Part shown: positions 1-8,342 of the stretch, in pieces | How positions within the stretch are numbered: position 1 is the stretch's first letter | Layout of the letters: every line of letters starts with the position of its first letter | Assembly: GCA_031399025.1 (NCBI GenBank) | Contig: JANNOJ010000037.1 | Coordinates: 6,627-70,626, forward strand | Reading direction: 5' to 3' | Source: CBDBZL01 sp031399025 | Lineage (GTDB): Bacteria; Pseudomonadota; Alphaproteobacteria; Sphingomonadales; Sphingomonadaceae | Length of the DNA stretch: 64,000 bases | Notes under the pieces: model-generated | Seen by the model: only the letters and a program-made list of their open reading frames with translations | What the model was told of the DNA's origin: nothing | The model's database searches: none | Position numbers and translations under genes: made by a program

Positions 1-387
1 CTCGGCACCGATGCGCTGCGCGACGGCGTCGATGTGCCCGGCCGATCCTTGCGCTGCGTGGTGATGGAACAGGTGCCCTGGCCCAAACCCAGCATCCTGC
101 ACCGCGCCCGGCGCGCGGCGAACGGCTGGGCTTACGACGACCGCCTGATCCGCGCGCGGCTCGCCCAGGCATTCGGCCGGCTGATCCGCAGCCAGGATGA
201 TAGCGGGCACTTCATCGTCCTGTCGCCCGCCTTCCCTTCCCGCCTGCTTAGCGCGTTCCCCCCCGGCACACCGGTGCTGCGAACCGGGCTCGATGAGGCT
301 TTACAATACCTCGCGTCCGGTGTTTCTGAACCCGGATCGGGTGCCCTAGGGCATGCGGAACCGCACGGAAAAGGTGAGCATCGGTGA
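1..387 (+). CDS. ATP-dependent DNA helicase, DinG/XPD-like, C-terminal part (5' partial)
   Basis: The reading frame is already open at base 1 and ends at 387, leaving about 128 residues. The visible part reads like the last motifs of a DinG-type superfamily 2 helicase: GTDALRDGVDVPG, then VPWPKPSILHRARR, then QAFGRLIRSQDDSG, which matches the conserved Q..GR.IR motif VI. Proteins of this family unwind DNA from a 5' end using ATP. The N-terminal Walker A and any iron-sulphur cysteines lie outside the window, so the exact subfamily cannot be set. SixA follows 52 bases downstream on the same strand. Confidence 0.85.
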   Translation, partial: LGTDALRDGVDVPGRSLRCVVMEQVPWPKPSILHRARRAANGWAYDDRLIRARLAQAFGRLIRSQDDSGHFIVLSPAFPSRLLSAFPPGTPVLRTGLDEALQYLASGVSEPGSGALGHAEPHGKGEHR

Positions 388-439
388 TTGAACTCCTGGC
401 AGGTTGCCATGGCCGGGACCGGGCGCGCAGGGTGCGGCC

Positions 440-985
440 ATGAAGCTCCTTGGCCTCCTGCGGCACGCCAAGTCCGACTGGGACGACATGGCGCTGCGCG
501 ACTTCGACCGTGGGCTCAACCATCGCGGCCGCCGCGGCGCCGCGCTCATGGGCCGGCACATCGAGGCTCAGGGGATCAAGTGGGACACGATTCTCGCCAG
601 CCCCGCGGTGCGGGTGCGCAGCACGCTGGAGGCTAGCGGGATCGTCGCCCCGGTTCGCTGGGAAGCGGATGCCTATCTTGCCGACAGCCACGCCCTGCTG
701 CGTCTGCTGGCGGCGATCGACGGCGACCCCGACCGGGTGCTGCTTGCCGGGCACAACCCGGGTCTGCAGGAGCTGATCCTGCAACTTGCACCGCCGGCCC
801 GGTCCGAGCACCTCTACCAGGACGTGGCGATCAAATATCCCACGGCCAGCTTCGCCGTGCTCGAACTGGATATCGATCACTGGACCGATTGCGCGCCTGG
901 CTGCGGGCGCATCGTTCACTTCGCTCGGCCCCGCGACCTTGATCCCGAGCTTGGCCCCGAGCTTGGCCCCGAGAAGGTCCGCTAG
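440..985 (+). CDS. sixA: SixA-like histidine phosphatase
   Basis: A 181-residue protein of the histidine phosphatase superfamily. The N-terminus has LLRHAKSDWDD with the nucleophilic His at residue 9, and a second conserved stretch VLLAGHNPGLQEL carries the other catalytic His. This matches SixA, which removes phosphate from phosphohistidine in HPt domains or PTS proteins. The ATG at 440 is chosen over the ATG at 404 because MKLLGLLRHAKS is the family's normal start. The extreme C-terminus contains a short direct repeat (ELGP twice), probably from slippage. The true phosphoprotein partner cannot be told from context. Confidence 0.85.
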   Translation: MKLLGLLRHAKSDWDDMALRDFDRGLNHRGRRGAALMGRHIEAQGIKWDTILASPAVRVRSTLEASGIVAPVRWEADAYLADSHALLRLLAAIDGDPDRVLLAGHNPGLQELILQLAPPARSEHLYQDVAIKYPTASFAVLELDIDHWTDCAPGCGRIVHFARPRDLDPELGPELGPEKVR

Positions 986-1027
986 GAGCTGGCCCCTGCC
1001 TGCCTTAGACGCCAGGCGCCGGCTTGA

Positions 1028-1474
1028 TCACGCCGCCCGAAGCGCACTGGCCAAGCGTTCGCGAACGCTGCGCAGCTTGGGCAGGAGGGCCGCCTGGCGA
1101 TCCGCGACCGGGGTGCGATCGGCGGCCGGCAAGGATGGCGCGGCGAGCGCAGCGGCGGTGCCGGAGCCGCCTTTCGCCACATTCCCTGGCGCGGCTTCGA
1201 GCGCCAGCCGGGCGCCCTTGATGGTGTAACCCTCCCGATTGATCAGCCGATCGATCCGCTGCAGCAGCGCAACATCCTCGCGCCGGTAATACCGCCGTGC
1301 GCCGCTGCGCTTGAGCGGGCGGAGCATGGGGAATTGTTGCTCCCAATAACGCAGCACATGGGTCTTGATGCCGAGCGCACTCGCCACCTCGCCAATGGTG
1401 CGCAAGGCGTTCGGCGTCTTGCGGTCAAGCGGGGCTGCGGAGCTGTCGTCGCTTCGTGCATCATCGATGCTCAT
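1028..1474 (-). CDS. MerR-family transcriptional regulator
   Basis: A 148-residue protein with a MerR winged HTH at about residues 25-95: TIGEVASALGIKTHVLRYWE, then the wing RSGARRYYRREDV, and LINREGYTIKGAR. The C-terminal third is Ala/Arg rich without a recognisable metal or drug domain. Its start codon overlaps the ihfA stop by four bases (ATGA), so the two are probably translationally coupled. The ihfA-merR pair is standard in sphingomonads and related alphaproteobacteria; the regulator's target is not evident here. Confidence 0.9.
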   Translation of the reverse strand: MSIDDARSDDSSAAPLDRKTPNALRTIGEVASALGIKTHVLRYWEQQFPMLRPLKRSGARRYYRREDVALLQRIDRLINREGYTIKGARLALEAAPGNVAKGGSGTAAALAAPSLPAADRTPVADRQAALLPKLRSVRERLASALRAA

Positions 1475-1779
1475 TCCCCGGCTGAAACCTTGTCCTTGAG
1501 CTTCTGGCTGGCACGAAAGGTCAGGACCCGGCGCGGCGTGATCGGCACCTCGATGCCGGTCTTGGGATTGCGGCCGACTCGCTCGCGCTTGTCGCGCAGG
1601 ACGAAACTGCCGAACCCAGAAATCTTCACGTTCTCTCCCTCACCCAGCGCATGGCACATTTTTTCGAGAATCTTCTCGACCAAGGTAAGGCTCTCCGATC
1701 GGGAGAAGCCCATCTTGTGGTTGATCGTCTCGGCCAAGTCCGCGCGGGTCAAAGTTCCGACGGATCGCATCATGTCCAT
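1471..1779 (-). CDS. ihfA: Integration host factor subunit alpha
   Basis: A 102-residue HU/IHF-fold DNA-bending protein. Family signatures are TLTRADLAETINHKMGFSR at the N-terminus, the signature GFGSFVLRDKRERVGRNPKTG around residues 55-75 with the intercalating proline arm, and PITPRRVLTFRASQKLK at the end. It pairs with IHF-beta to bend DNA at promoters, including sigma-54 promoters such as the one at the psp locus here. The start could be two codons later (MRSVGTL), which is the commoner N-terminus. Last but one gene of the plsX-fabH-ihfA-merR block. Confidence 0.96.
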   Translation of the reverse strand: MDMMRSVGTLTRADLAETINHKMGFSRSESLTLVEKILEKMCHALGEGENVKISGFGSFVLRDKRERVGRNPKTGIEVPITPRRVLTFRASQKLKDKVSAGE

Positions 1780-1876
1780 GCGAAACCCTTCCTAACATAA
1801 CGCGACCCCGCGAAAAAAATGCCTCAGAATGCAAGATTTCGCAAGGGCTAGAACGCTGCCTGTCCGCAGATACCTC

Positions 1877-2842
1877 TTAGACGCGCAGCAGCCCGGCACC
1901 CCAGGTGAAGCCGCCGCCCATGGCCTCGAGCAGAACCAGGTCGCCTGGCTTGATGCGTCCGTCCTTCACCGCCGCGTCGAATGCGAGCGGCACGGAGGCG
2001 GCCGAGGTGTTGGCGTGCCGATCGACGGTGACGACCACCTTTTCCATCGGCAGGCCGAGCTTGCTCGCAGTGGCCTGGAGGATGCGCAGGTTCGCCTGGT
2101 GAGGCACCACCCAATCAACCTCTTCGGCGGTGATGCCCGCTTCGGCCAAGAGTTCCTCAAGCACCGCGGCCAAGTTGACCACCGCGTGGCGGAACACCTC
2201 CTTGCCGCGCATCCGCAGCTTGCCCACGGTGCCCGTGGTCGACGGGCCGCCGTCGACATAGAGCAGTTCGTTGTGCGCGCCGTCGGCATGGAGGCGCGAG
2301 CGCAACAGGCCGGGGCCGTCCGCGGCCACTTCTTGCGCGCGCATGACGAAGGCGCCGGCGCCGTCGCCGAACAGCACGCAGGTGGCGCGGTCCTCCCAAT
2401 CGAGGATGCGGCTGAAGGTTTCCGCCCCGATCACCAGCGCCGTGGTCGCCATCCGGGTGCGCAGCATCGCATCGGCCGTGACGAGCGCATAGAGAAAACC
2501 CGAGCACACTGCGGCAAGGTCGAAAGCGGGAAACCCCCTGCCCCCCAGCCGCGCCTGCACGAGCGTGGCGGTAGCGGGAAAGGTCTGGTCGGGCGTGGCG
2601 GTGGCGACGATGATGAGGTCGATCTCGTCGATGCCGATGCCGGCATCCGCCAGCGCCGCGCGGGCCGCATCCGTCGCCAACGAGGCGGTGGTCTCGTCAT
2701 CCTCGGCGATATGACGCGCCGCGATGCCGGTTCGCGCGCGAATCCAGGCATCGCTGGTTTCCAAACGGGCCGACAGTTCGTCATTGGTCACGACGCGGCG
2801 CGGCAGGGCCGCACCCGTTCCCTGCAGGACGGAGCGAATCAT
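1877..2842 (-). CDS. fabH: Beta-ketoacyl-ACP synthase III
   Basis: A 321-residue thiolase-fold enzyme that starts fatty acid synthesis by condensing acetyl-CoA with malonyl-ACP. The catalytic triad is visible: Cys in AAVCSGF, His in VVPHQANLRI and Asn in RHANTSAAS. The N-terminal TGAALPRRVVTNDEL and the C-terminal LEAMGGGFTWGAGL are typical of FabH. It lies 30 bases downstream of plsX on the same strand, the usual lipid-synthesis pairing, and is followed after a 97-base gap by ihfA. Confidence 0.97.
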   Translation of the reverse strand: MIRSVLQGTGAALPRRVVTNDELSARLETSDAWIRARTGIAARHIAEDDETTASLATDAARAALADAGIGIDEIDLIIVATATPDQTFPATATLVQARLGGRGFPAFDLAAVCSGFLYALVTADAMLRTRMATTALVIGAETFSRILDWEDRATCVLFGDGAGAFVMRAQEVAADGPGLLRSRLHADGAHNELLYVDGGPSTTGTVGKLRMRGKEVFRHAVVNLAAVLEELLAEAGITAEEVDWVVPHQANLRILQATASKLGLPMEKVVVTVDRHANTSAASVPLAFDAAVKDGRIKPGDLVLLEAMGGGFTWGAGLLRV

Positions 2843-2872
2843 CCGGGTCTCACGCGTTGGTCATGAAAGTCG

Positions 2873-3931
2873 TCACCGGGCGGCCCGGTCTATCCCGCTG
2901 TCGATCAGCCCTTGCTCGCCCAGTTCGCCCAGGTCGACAGCGATGCGTTCAGTCAGCCGCTCCTCCAGCAGTCGCGCCGTGACGGCGACGGCATGGGCGA
3001 CGCCGGCGGCGTTGGCGCCGCCGTGGGATTTCACGACCACGCCGTTGAGGCCCAGGAAAACGGCGCCGTTGTGATTGTTCGGGTCAAGCCGATGGCGCAG
3101 CAGTTCAGTTGCCGGGCGGGAGATCAGGAAGCCGACCTTCGAGCGGAACGAGGACTGAAAGGCCGAGCGCAGCAAGTCGGTGACAAAGCGCGCCGAACCC
3201 TCGATGGCCTTCAGCGCGATATTGCCCGAAAACCCGTCGGTCACCACCACGTCGACATCGCCGCGATTGATGGTGTTGGCCTCGACATAGCCGTCGAATT
3301 GCAGCGCCAGCCCGGTCGCGGCGCGCAGCGTGGCGGCAGCCGCCTGGAGTTCGTCCGTGCCCTTGGTCTCCTCGGTGCCGATGTTGAGCAGCCGCACGCG
3401 CGGTGCCGCACTACCGAACAGGATGCGCGAATAGGCCGCGCCCATGATCGCGAACTGGACGAGGTTGCGCGCCGAGCAATCGGTGTTGGCGCCCAGATCG
3501 AGCACCACCACGTCGTTCTCGCCGAGCGTGGGCATCAAGGCGGCGAGCGCCGGACGATCGATGCCGGACATGGTCCGCAAGGAGAGCTTGGCCATCGCCA
3601 TCAGCGCGCCGGTGTTGCCCGCGCTGACGGCGGCCCCGGCACCGCCCTTCTTCACTGCGGCGATCGCCAAGCCCATCGAGGTGGTGCGGGCGCGGCGGAG
3701 CGCCTGGGTGGGCTTCTCGTCGCCGCCGACGACATCGTCGCAATGGAGGATCTCGGAAGCGCCCGCCATATTGGGATGGCCCTCCAGCGCGCGCCTGATC
3801 TGCGCTTCGTCGCCGACCAGCAGGAATTTAACCCGCTCGTGCCGGCGGCGCGCGAGCGCCGCGCCCGAGACCATCACCCGCACGCCCTCATCTCCGCCCA
3901 TCGCATCGATGGCGATACGCGGAAGGGTCAT
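2873..3931 (-). CDS. plsX: Phosphate acyltransferase PlsX
   Basis: A 352-residue protein of normal PlsX length. It makes acyl-phosphate from acyl-ACP for phospholipid synthesis at the membrane. Characteristic segments are IAIDAMGGDEGV at the N-terminus, AVSAGNTGALMAMAK, LDLGANTDC and VVTDGFSGNIALKAIEG. It sits between rpmF and fabH, the conserved rpmF-plsX-fabH order seen across bacteria. Confidence 0.97.
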   Translation of the reverse strand: MTLPRIAIDAMGGDEGVRVMVSGAALARRRHERVKFLLVGDEAQIRRALEGHPNMAGASEILHCDDVVGGDEKPTQALRRARTTSMGLAIAAVKKGGAGAAVSAGNTGALMAMAKLSLRTMSGIDRPALAALMPTLGENDVVVLDLGANTDCSARNLVQFAIMGAAYSRILFGSAAPRVRLLNIGTEETKGTDELQAAAATLRAATGLALQFDGYVEANTINRGDVDVVVTDGFSGNIALKAIEGSARFVTDLLRSAFQSSFRSKVGFLISRPATELLRHRLDPNNHNGAVFLGLNGVVVKSHGGANAAGVAHAVAVTARLLEERLTERIAVDLGELGEQGLIDSGIDRAAR

Positions 3932-3955
3932 GCGCTCGTCTCCAACAAGGGTGGT

Positions 3956-4138
3956 TTAGGCGCCCTTGGGTTCGAGGATCGCCCGGCCGTTATAATGGCC
4001 ACAAGGACCACAAAGATGGTGCGGGCGCTTCAACTCGCCACAATTGGAACATTCATGGAATGCCTCGACCCTTAGCGCATCATGGGCGCGGCGGTTCCCC
4101 CGGCGATGGGGCGAGGTTTTTCTTTTTGGGACGGCCAT
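3956..4138 (-). CDS. rpmF: Ribosomal protein L32
   Basis: A 60-residue basic protein beginning MAVPKRKTSPHRRGNRRAHD, the L32 signature, with four zinc-ribbon cysteines in CSNCGELKRPHHLCGPCG. It keeps the full C+ zinc-binding form. It is the first gene of the rpmF-plsX-fabH-ihfA-merR group. The DUF177 gene that often precedes rpmF is not present directly upstream. Confidence 0.97.
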   Translation of the reverse strand: MAVPKRKTSPHRRGNRRAHDALRVEAFHECSNCGELKRPHHLCGPCGHYNGRAILEPKGA

Positions 4139-4309
4139 TGCGGCACCTGATCCTTGAAACGTCTGCGGTTATGCGGTTGCGGCCGCCCTAGGTGACGCGC
4201 TCACCCGCGCAAGCGCGGCAGAAACGGCCAGTCATGCGGCGAAGGCGCGCGCTATAGCGAGTTTTGCGGGGGGCGCAAGGCGTGCTGAAGCGGCTCCCGG
4301 GCGGCCTGG

Positions 4310-4972
4310 TCAGCGGCGCGCCAAAGCCGCGTCGCTGACGAATGGATTGCTGCGGCGCTCTTGGCCGAAGGTGCTGGTACTGCCGTGGCCGGGGACGAAG
4401 GTCACCTCCTCGCCCAACGGCCACAATTTACCGGTAATCGCATCGGTCAGCGCCTGGTGGTCGCCGAGCGGGAAGTCGGTGCGGCCGATCGAACCGGCGA
4501 ACAGCACGTCACCAACGAAGGCGAAGCGGCTCGGCCGGTGAAAGAACACCACGTGGCCAGGGGTGTGTCCGGGGCAGTGGAGCACCTCGAGCGTCACCTC
4601 GCCGAAGGTGACGGCGTCGCCATCGACCAACCAGCGGCTGGGCTCGAACACCTTGGTAGCCAGGCCGAAACGCGGACCATCGTCTTCCAGTCGGGAGATC
4701 CAGAAGCGGTCGGCCTCGTGGGGGCCCTCGATCGGCACATTCAGTTCCGCGGCGAGCATCCCCGCCTGGCCGCAATGATCGGCATGGCCGTGCGTCAGGA
4801 GAATTTTCTCCAGCGTCACACCCGCCTTGACGACCGCCGCCTTGAGCTTGTCGAGCTCGCCGCCCGGATCGACCAGCGCCCCGCACATCGTGGCGGTGCA
4901 CCAAACCAGCGAGCAGTTCTGTTGCAACGGGGTGACCGGGATGATGGCGGCGCGCAACGGAGTTTTGGACAT
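4310..4972 (-). CDS. MBL-fold metallo-hydrolase (glyoxalase II-like)
   Basis: A 220-residue metallo-beta-lactamase-fold hydrolase. The metal motif THGHADHCGQ (HxHxDH) is followed by the third metal histidine in LEVLHCPGHTPGHV, the bridging Asp in FVGDVLFAGSIGRTDF, and the last His in FVPGHGSTSTFG. This is the glyoxalase II/YcbL-like pattern for thioester or related hydrolysis. ATG 4972 (MSKTPLRAAIIPVTPLQQN) is preferred over the longer open frame, whose N-terminus is not protein-like. The substrate is not shown by context. Confidence 0.88.
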   Translation of the reverse strand: MSKTPLRAAIIPVTPLQQNCSLVWCTATMCGALVDPGGELDKLKAAVVKAGVTLEKILLTHGHADHCGQAGMLAAELNVPIEGPHEADRFWISRLEDDGPRFGLATKVFEPSRWLVDGDAVTFGEVTLEVLHCPGHTPGHVVFFHRPSRFAFVGDVLFAGSIGRTDFPLGDHQALTDAITGKLWPLGEEVTFVPGHGSTSTFGQERRSNPFVSDAALARR

Positions 4973-5162
4973 GACGCTAGGTGGCCGCAGGGGCGTCGCA
5001 TTGCAAGCCGCACTCGAGCTCGCACAATCGCTGTGCGGACATCGACTATGGCTCGAGAGCAATCCAGCCTGCGCACGAGGCGCCCAAGGCCAGTGGCTCC
5101 AGCCCGTTGATGGGTCGGTGCCTGCCCATGCCAATCAGAGCCCGGCTGCTACCCGGAAATGC

Positions 5163-5813
5163 CTATAACCTTCCGCTCTTCCAAACCACGCGGCCGACGA
5201 GCTCCATCTCCTCGCCGCCCACCGCGATCGGCGGATAAGCGAGGTTCTGGCTCAGCAGCGAGAAGCGCCCCTGCCCCTGCGCGGCCACGCGCTTGACCAG
5301 CAGGCGCTCATCAAGGCGGACGACGTAGATGCCATCACGGAACGGGCGCTGCCGTTCGTCGACCAGTACCTCGTCACCATCGCGCAGCAACGGCTCCATG
5401 GAATCGCCCGCCACCCGCAATGCCGAGAGGTGCCCGGCCTCGAAGCCCTGCTCGCGCAACCAGCGGCGTGAAAAGCGGAATGCGTCGAACGCGGCTTCGC
5501 GGGCCGGCAGGGTGCCCGGTCCGGCGGAAACGTCGAGCGCCCGACGGGGTATCTCCGCCCAGTCTCCGCCCTCTGAATAGGAAATTTCCTCAGGCGCTCC
5601 CAAGTCCGTCTCGGGCACCTCGAAGAATTGCGCCAGCTTGCGGCGGTCCTCCTCTTCCAGTTTCCGCGGGCTGCCCTTGGTGATATATTGCTGCAAGTAG
5701 CTGGAGTTACGCTCCAGCATTCGCGAAAGCGCCGCCAGGCTGACCGCCCGCTCCTGCGCCAGCCTTGCCAATCGTTCACGCGGGTCCATGCCGGTTTCCT
5801 GTAAGCTCGTCAT
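5163..5813 (-). CDS. S24-family LexA/CI-like repressor-peptidase
   Basis: A 216-residue protein (208 if it starts at the second Met, 5789, MDPRERL). Residues ~10-60 form an HTH-like region (AQERAVSLAALSRMLERNSSYLQQ) and residues ~115-210 a LexA/signal-peptidase fold with the nucleophile in AGDSMEPLLRDGD and the general-base Lys in DERLLVKRVAA. This is the CI/LexA-like class that is often self-cleaving. Its own 5' region holds two spaced copies of a GTAGGAWATTKCC motif and a third palindromic copy lies within the gene, which suggests autorepression. It is divergent from a small HTH gene. Not the SOS LexA itself. Confidence 0.87.
   Translation of the reverse strand: MTSLQETGMDPRERLARLAQERAVSLAALSRMLERNSSYLQQYITKGSPRKLEEEDRRKLAQFFEVPETDLGAPEEISYSEGGDWAEIPRRALDVSAGPGTLPAREAAFDAFRFSRRWLREQGFEAGHLSALRVAGDSMEPLLRDGDEVLVDERQRPFRDGIYVVRLDERLLVKRVAAQGQGRFSLLSQNLAYPPIAVGGEEMELVGRVVWKSGRL
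5579..5590. promoter_or_regulatory. Perfect palindrome matching the operator motif, inside the S24 gene
   Basis: AGGAAATTTCCT is a 12-base perfect palindrome inside the S24 repressor coding region. It is the symmetrical form of the two motif copies upstream of the gene (5828-5860). An intragenic auxiliary operator allowing looping is an inference. Confidence 0.45.
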
Positions 5814-5827
5814 GCGTCCTCATACAC

Positions 5828-5860
5828 GTAGGATATTTCCTAGACAAGTAGGAAATTGCC
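5828..5860. promoter_or_regulatory. Paired operator-like sites between the S24 repressor and a divergent HTH gene
   Basis: GTAGGATATTTCC (5828-5840) and GTAGGAAATTGCC (5848-5860) match at 11 of 13 positions and begin exactly 20 bases apart, about two helical turns. The first continues into TA to make a TAGGA-TATT-TCCTA inverted repeat. The pair covers the likely repressor promoter, 15-50 bases upstream of its start, and precedes the divergent gene at 5924. Confidence 0.6.
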
Positions 5861-5923
5861 GTCCAACAATGGGGCGTCGATTCGATCCACCCGCCGTTGG
5901 AACCATCTGCCAGGAGCCACCTG

Positions 5924-6112
5924 ATGCTGATCCGCAAGATCGAGAACTTCCTCCGCCATCACAGCATGCCGCCCACCAAGTTCGGTCGCCTCGCGACCCA
6001 TGATCCGCGCTTCGTGCTCGATCTGCGCAACGGTCGCACGCCCCGGGTCACCACTGCGGAACGCGTGGAACATTTCATGAACAACTACGCCGGAGAGCCC
6101 CATGCGCTGTGA
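5924..6112 (+). CDS. Small Cro-like HTH protein
   Basis: A 62-residue protein starting at ATG 5924, preceded by an AGGAG ribosome site at 5911-5915. The core PPTKFGRLATHDPRFVLDLR has the pattern of a short helix-turn-helix (T.FGRLA...DP..V.DLR) common in alphaproteobacterial small proteins. It is transcribed away from the S24 repressor across the operator pair, an arrangement like phage cI/cro. Its last 11 bases overlap the next gene. Function beyond DNA binding is unknown. Confidence 0.7.
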   Translation: MLIRKIENFLRHHSMPPTKFGRLATHDPRFVLDLRNGRTPRVTTAERVEHFMNNYAGEPHAL

Positions 6113-6458
6113 TCCCATGCCCCGCCCCATGCCCCAGGGTCGCGGCCGCCGCGCTCCTGGCGAACGCCTGGCCGAGGCCCTGCTGGTCCTCTCCGGCGGC
6201 CGCGGCCGGATCACCCGCCAGTCCGAGGCCAATTGGGCCAGCATCACTTTCGCGGGCACGCGCCATAGCTTCGACATCGTATTCGAAGGCGAGGCGGCCA
6301 TCGAGCTGGGGGAGGATTTCATCGCCGACCTGCCCGACCATGAATTCGCGATCGCAGGAAGGCTGGTGGCCGATGCCGAGGTCACCAAGGTCGACCACCG
6401 GGCCGCGCCGCCGCTGCTGAAGGTGACGTGCGAGCTGCTGCTGATCGACGCGGGGTGA
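6102..6458 (+). CDS. Conserved hypothetical protein
   Basis: An 118-residue protein with a basic N-terminus (PMPQGRGRRAPGERLAEALL) followed by alternating hydrophobic and charged segments (ASITFAGTRHSFDIVFEG, EDFIADLPDHEFAIAGRLVAD, LLKVTCELLLID) that suggest a small beta-rich fold. No family is recognised with certainty. It overlaps the small HTH gene by 11 bases in another frame, so the two are probably one transcription unit under control of the S24 operator. Confidence 0.65.
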   Translation: MRCDPMPRPMPQGRGRRAPGERLAEALLVLSGGRGRITRQSEANWASITFAGTRHSFDIVFEGEAAIELGEDFIADLPDHEFAIAGRLVADAEVTKVDHRAAPPLLKVTCELLLIDAG

Positions 6459-6827
6459 TGTCGCGGCGGATCGGGTGGCGGATCGAGCGCCGCCCAACGC
6501 CGTGGCCGCCGCCGTTAGTGGCCGCGCGCGAGGTCGACCCGCGCCGCGAGCTCCCCGCCTCGCAGGAACCGCCCGCCATTCATGATGAGCCGCTCGGCCG
6601 CCCGCGGGCGGGTGGCGGCGTTCGGCAGACCGGCCCGGTCGATGGTGATATGACCGGTGCCTGGAGCAGGCGGTCGAGTTTTCGGCCGATCGCCCGTTAG
6701 CCCAGCAGCAGCGCGCGCCCGCCCCGAGTTCGTCGCGGGAGCGCCACCAGCGTGGGTCAATGCCGTGGGGCAAGCGAGGTTCGAGCAGGGACCGGACCTG
6801 CTCGGTCAGAACGGCAAGGCGGCGGAC
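6459..6827. other. Gap without a convincing gene
   Basis: This GC-rich stretch separates the convergent ends of the 6102-6458 gene and cysS. A minus-strand open frame at 6515-6760 (81 codons, ending GGELAARVDLARGH) would lie downstream of cysS, but it has no family resemblance and its composition is Arg/Ala biased. No clear terminator was seen. Confidence 0.4.
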
Positions 6828-8327
6828 TCAGAGCCGCCACTCCCAGCCGAGCGGATCGCCGTCCATCACCTCGACGCCCGCACGCGCAAGCTCGTCGCGG
6901 ATGGCGTCGGAAGTGGCGAAATCCTTGGCGGCGCGGGCAGCCTTGCGGCGCGCGAGCAGCCCCTCGATCTCGTCAATCCCGCAGGTGGCTCCGGCCGGCC
7001 TGACGCGCAATGCCCCTCGTTTCAGGGTGGCGAGACCGAGCCCGAGCACCGCGTCCATAGCAGCGATCGTCGCGGAGGCCTCAGCCGCGTCGATGTTCTT
7101 GAGACCAAGCAACTCTTCGAGCACGGTGAGCGCAAGAGGGCTGTTGAGATCGTCCGAGATCGCCTGGTCGAAGCGGGCGAGCAGCGGCATCAGCGCCCCG
7201 CCCGCAACATCGCCCGCATTTTCCAGCGTCCATGCCGCTTGCGCCGGCGCCTCTGTCCCCTCCGACCGGGCCGCCAGTCTTTCGGCCTGCAGGACCATGC
7301 GCTTCAGCCGCGTGAGGGCAGCGCCCAGCCCTTCCCACGAGAACTCCAGCTCCGAGCGGTAATGCGCCTGCAGGCACATCAGTCGGTAGGCGAGGGGGTG
7401 GTAGCCGCGGTCGATCAGCAAATGCAGGCGCAGGAACTCGCCGGCCGACTTGCTCATCTTGCCGGATCGATCGACCAGGAAATTGTTGTGCATCCAGATC
7501 TTCGCGCCGGAATTCACCGGATCGGTTAGCGAGCCGTTGCAGCAGAACGCCTGGTTCTGGGCGATCTCGTTGGGATGGTGGATCTCGCGGTGGTCGATGC
7601 CGCCGGTGTGGATATCGAACGGGAAGCCGAGCAGCTGCCCGCTCATCACCGAGCATTCCAGGTGCCAGCCCGGCGCGCCGCGGCCCCAGGGCGATTCCCA
7701 CTCCATCTGCCGCGTCTCGCCCGGCGGCGTGGTGCGCCAGATCGCGAAGTCGGCGGCGTTGCGCTTGCCTTCCACCGCCTCGATGCGGGCCCCAGGATTG
7801 TTGGTGCCCTCATCGGTACGCGCGCGGGCGAGGCGGCCGTAATCGGCCACGGTGGAGACGTCGAAATAGAGGCCGCTGTCGAGCTGGTAGCAGTGCCGCT
7901 CGGCGATGCTCTGCGCGAATTCGATCATCGCGGGCACGTAATCGGTGGCGACCGACCATTTTGCAGGTTGGCGGATGTTGAGCGCCGTCACGTCGGCCCA
8001 GAACGCCGCGGTGTAGTGCCGGGCGATATCCCAGATCGACTGCGCATTGGCCCGCGCCGCCTGCTCCAGCTTGTCCTCGCCAGCATCGGCATCGTCGGTC
8101 AGGTGGCCGACATCGGTGATGTTGATGACGTGGGTGAGCTTGTAGCCCTTCCAGGCGAGCGTGCGCCCGAGCAGGTCGGCGAACACATAGGCGCGCATGT
8201 TGCCGATATGCGGGTAATTGTAGACCGTCGGCCCGCACGTATAAACCCGCGCCTCTCCGGGGTTGATCGGCACAAAGTTTTCCAGCTCACGGGTGAGCGA
8301 ATTGGACAGGCGGAGGGGGGCGGTCAT
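6828..8327 (-). CDS. cysS: Cysteinyl-tRNA synthetase
   Basis: A class I synthetase of about 499 residues that charges tRNA-Cys. Zinc ligand CGPTVYNYPHIGN contains the first Cys and the HIGH-like HIGN; WHLECS supplies another Cys, IHTGGIDHREIHHPNE supplies the His/Glu ligands, and the KMSKS loop is present as GKMSKSAGEF. ATG 8327 (MTAPLRLSNSL) fits the family start; an alternative ATG at 8342 sits just after the stop of the upstream orphan gene. The order cobT-orphan-cysS, all minus strand, suggests read-through. Confidence 0.96.
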   Translation of the reverse strand: MTAPLRLSNSLTRELENFVPINPGEARVYTCGPTVYNYPHIGNMRAYVFADLLGRTLAWKGYKLTHVINITDVGHLTDDADAGEDKLEQAARANAQSIWDIARHYTAAFWADVTALNIRQPAKWSVATDYVPAMIEFAQSIAERHCYQLDSGLYFDVSTVADYGRLARARTDEGTNNPGARIEAVEGKRNAADFAIWRTTPPGETRQMEWESPWGRGAPGWHLECSVMSGQLLGFPFDIHTGGIDHREIHHPNEIAQNQAFCCNGSLTDPVNSGAKIWMHNNFLVDRSGKMSKSAGEFLRLHLLIDRGYHPLAYRLMCLQAHYRSELEFSWEGLGAALTRLKRMVLQAERLAARSEGTEAPAQAAWTLENAGDVAGGALMPLLARFDQAISDDLNSPLALTVLEELLGLKNIDAAEASATIAAMDAVLGLGLATLKRGALRVRPAGATCGIDEIEGLLARRKAARAAKDFATSDAIRDELARAGVEVMDGDPLGWEWRL

Positions 8328-8342
8328 GAGAATGGCAGGCAT

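Noticed and set aside
1829..2866. A 345-codon plus-strand frame opposite fabH
   Set aside because: Antisense shadow of fabH, which has its catalytic triad intact.
5828..5860. LexA SOS box
   Set aside because: The alphaproteobacterial SOS box is GTTC-N7-GTTC; the sites here have a different core, so they are assigned to the S24 repressor instead.
6515..6760. Possible small gene downstream of cysS
   Set aside because: No family match, weak ribosome site and biased composition; kept only as a comment on the gap.
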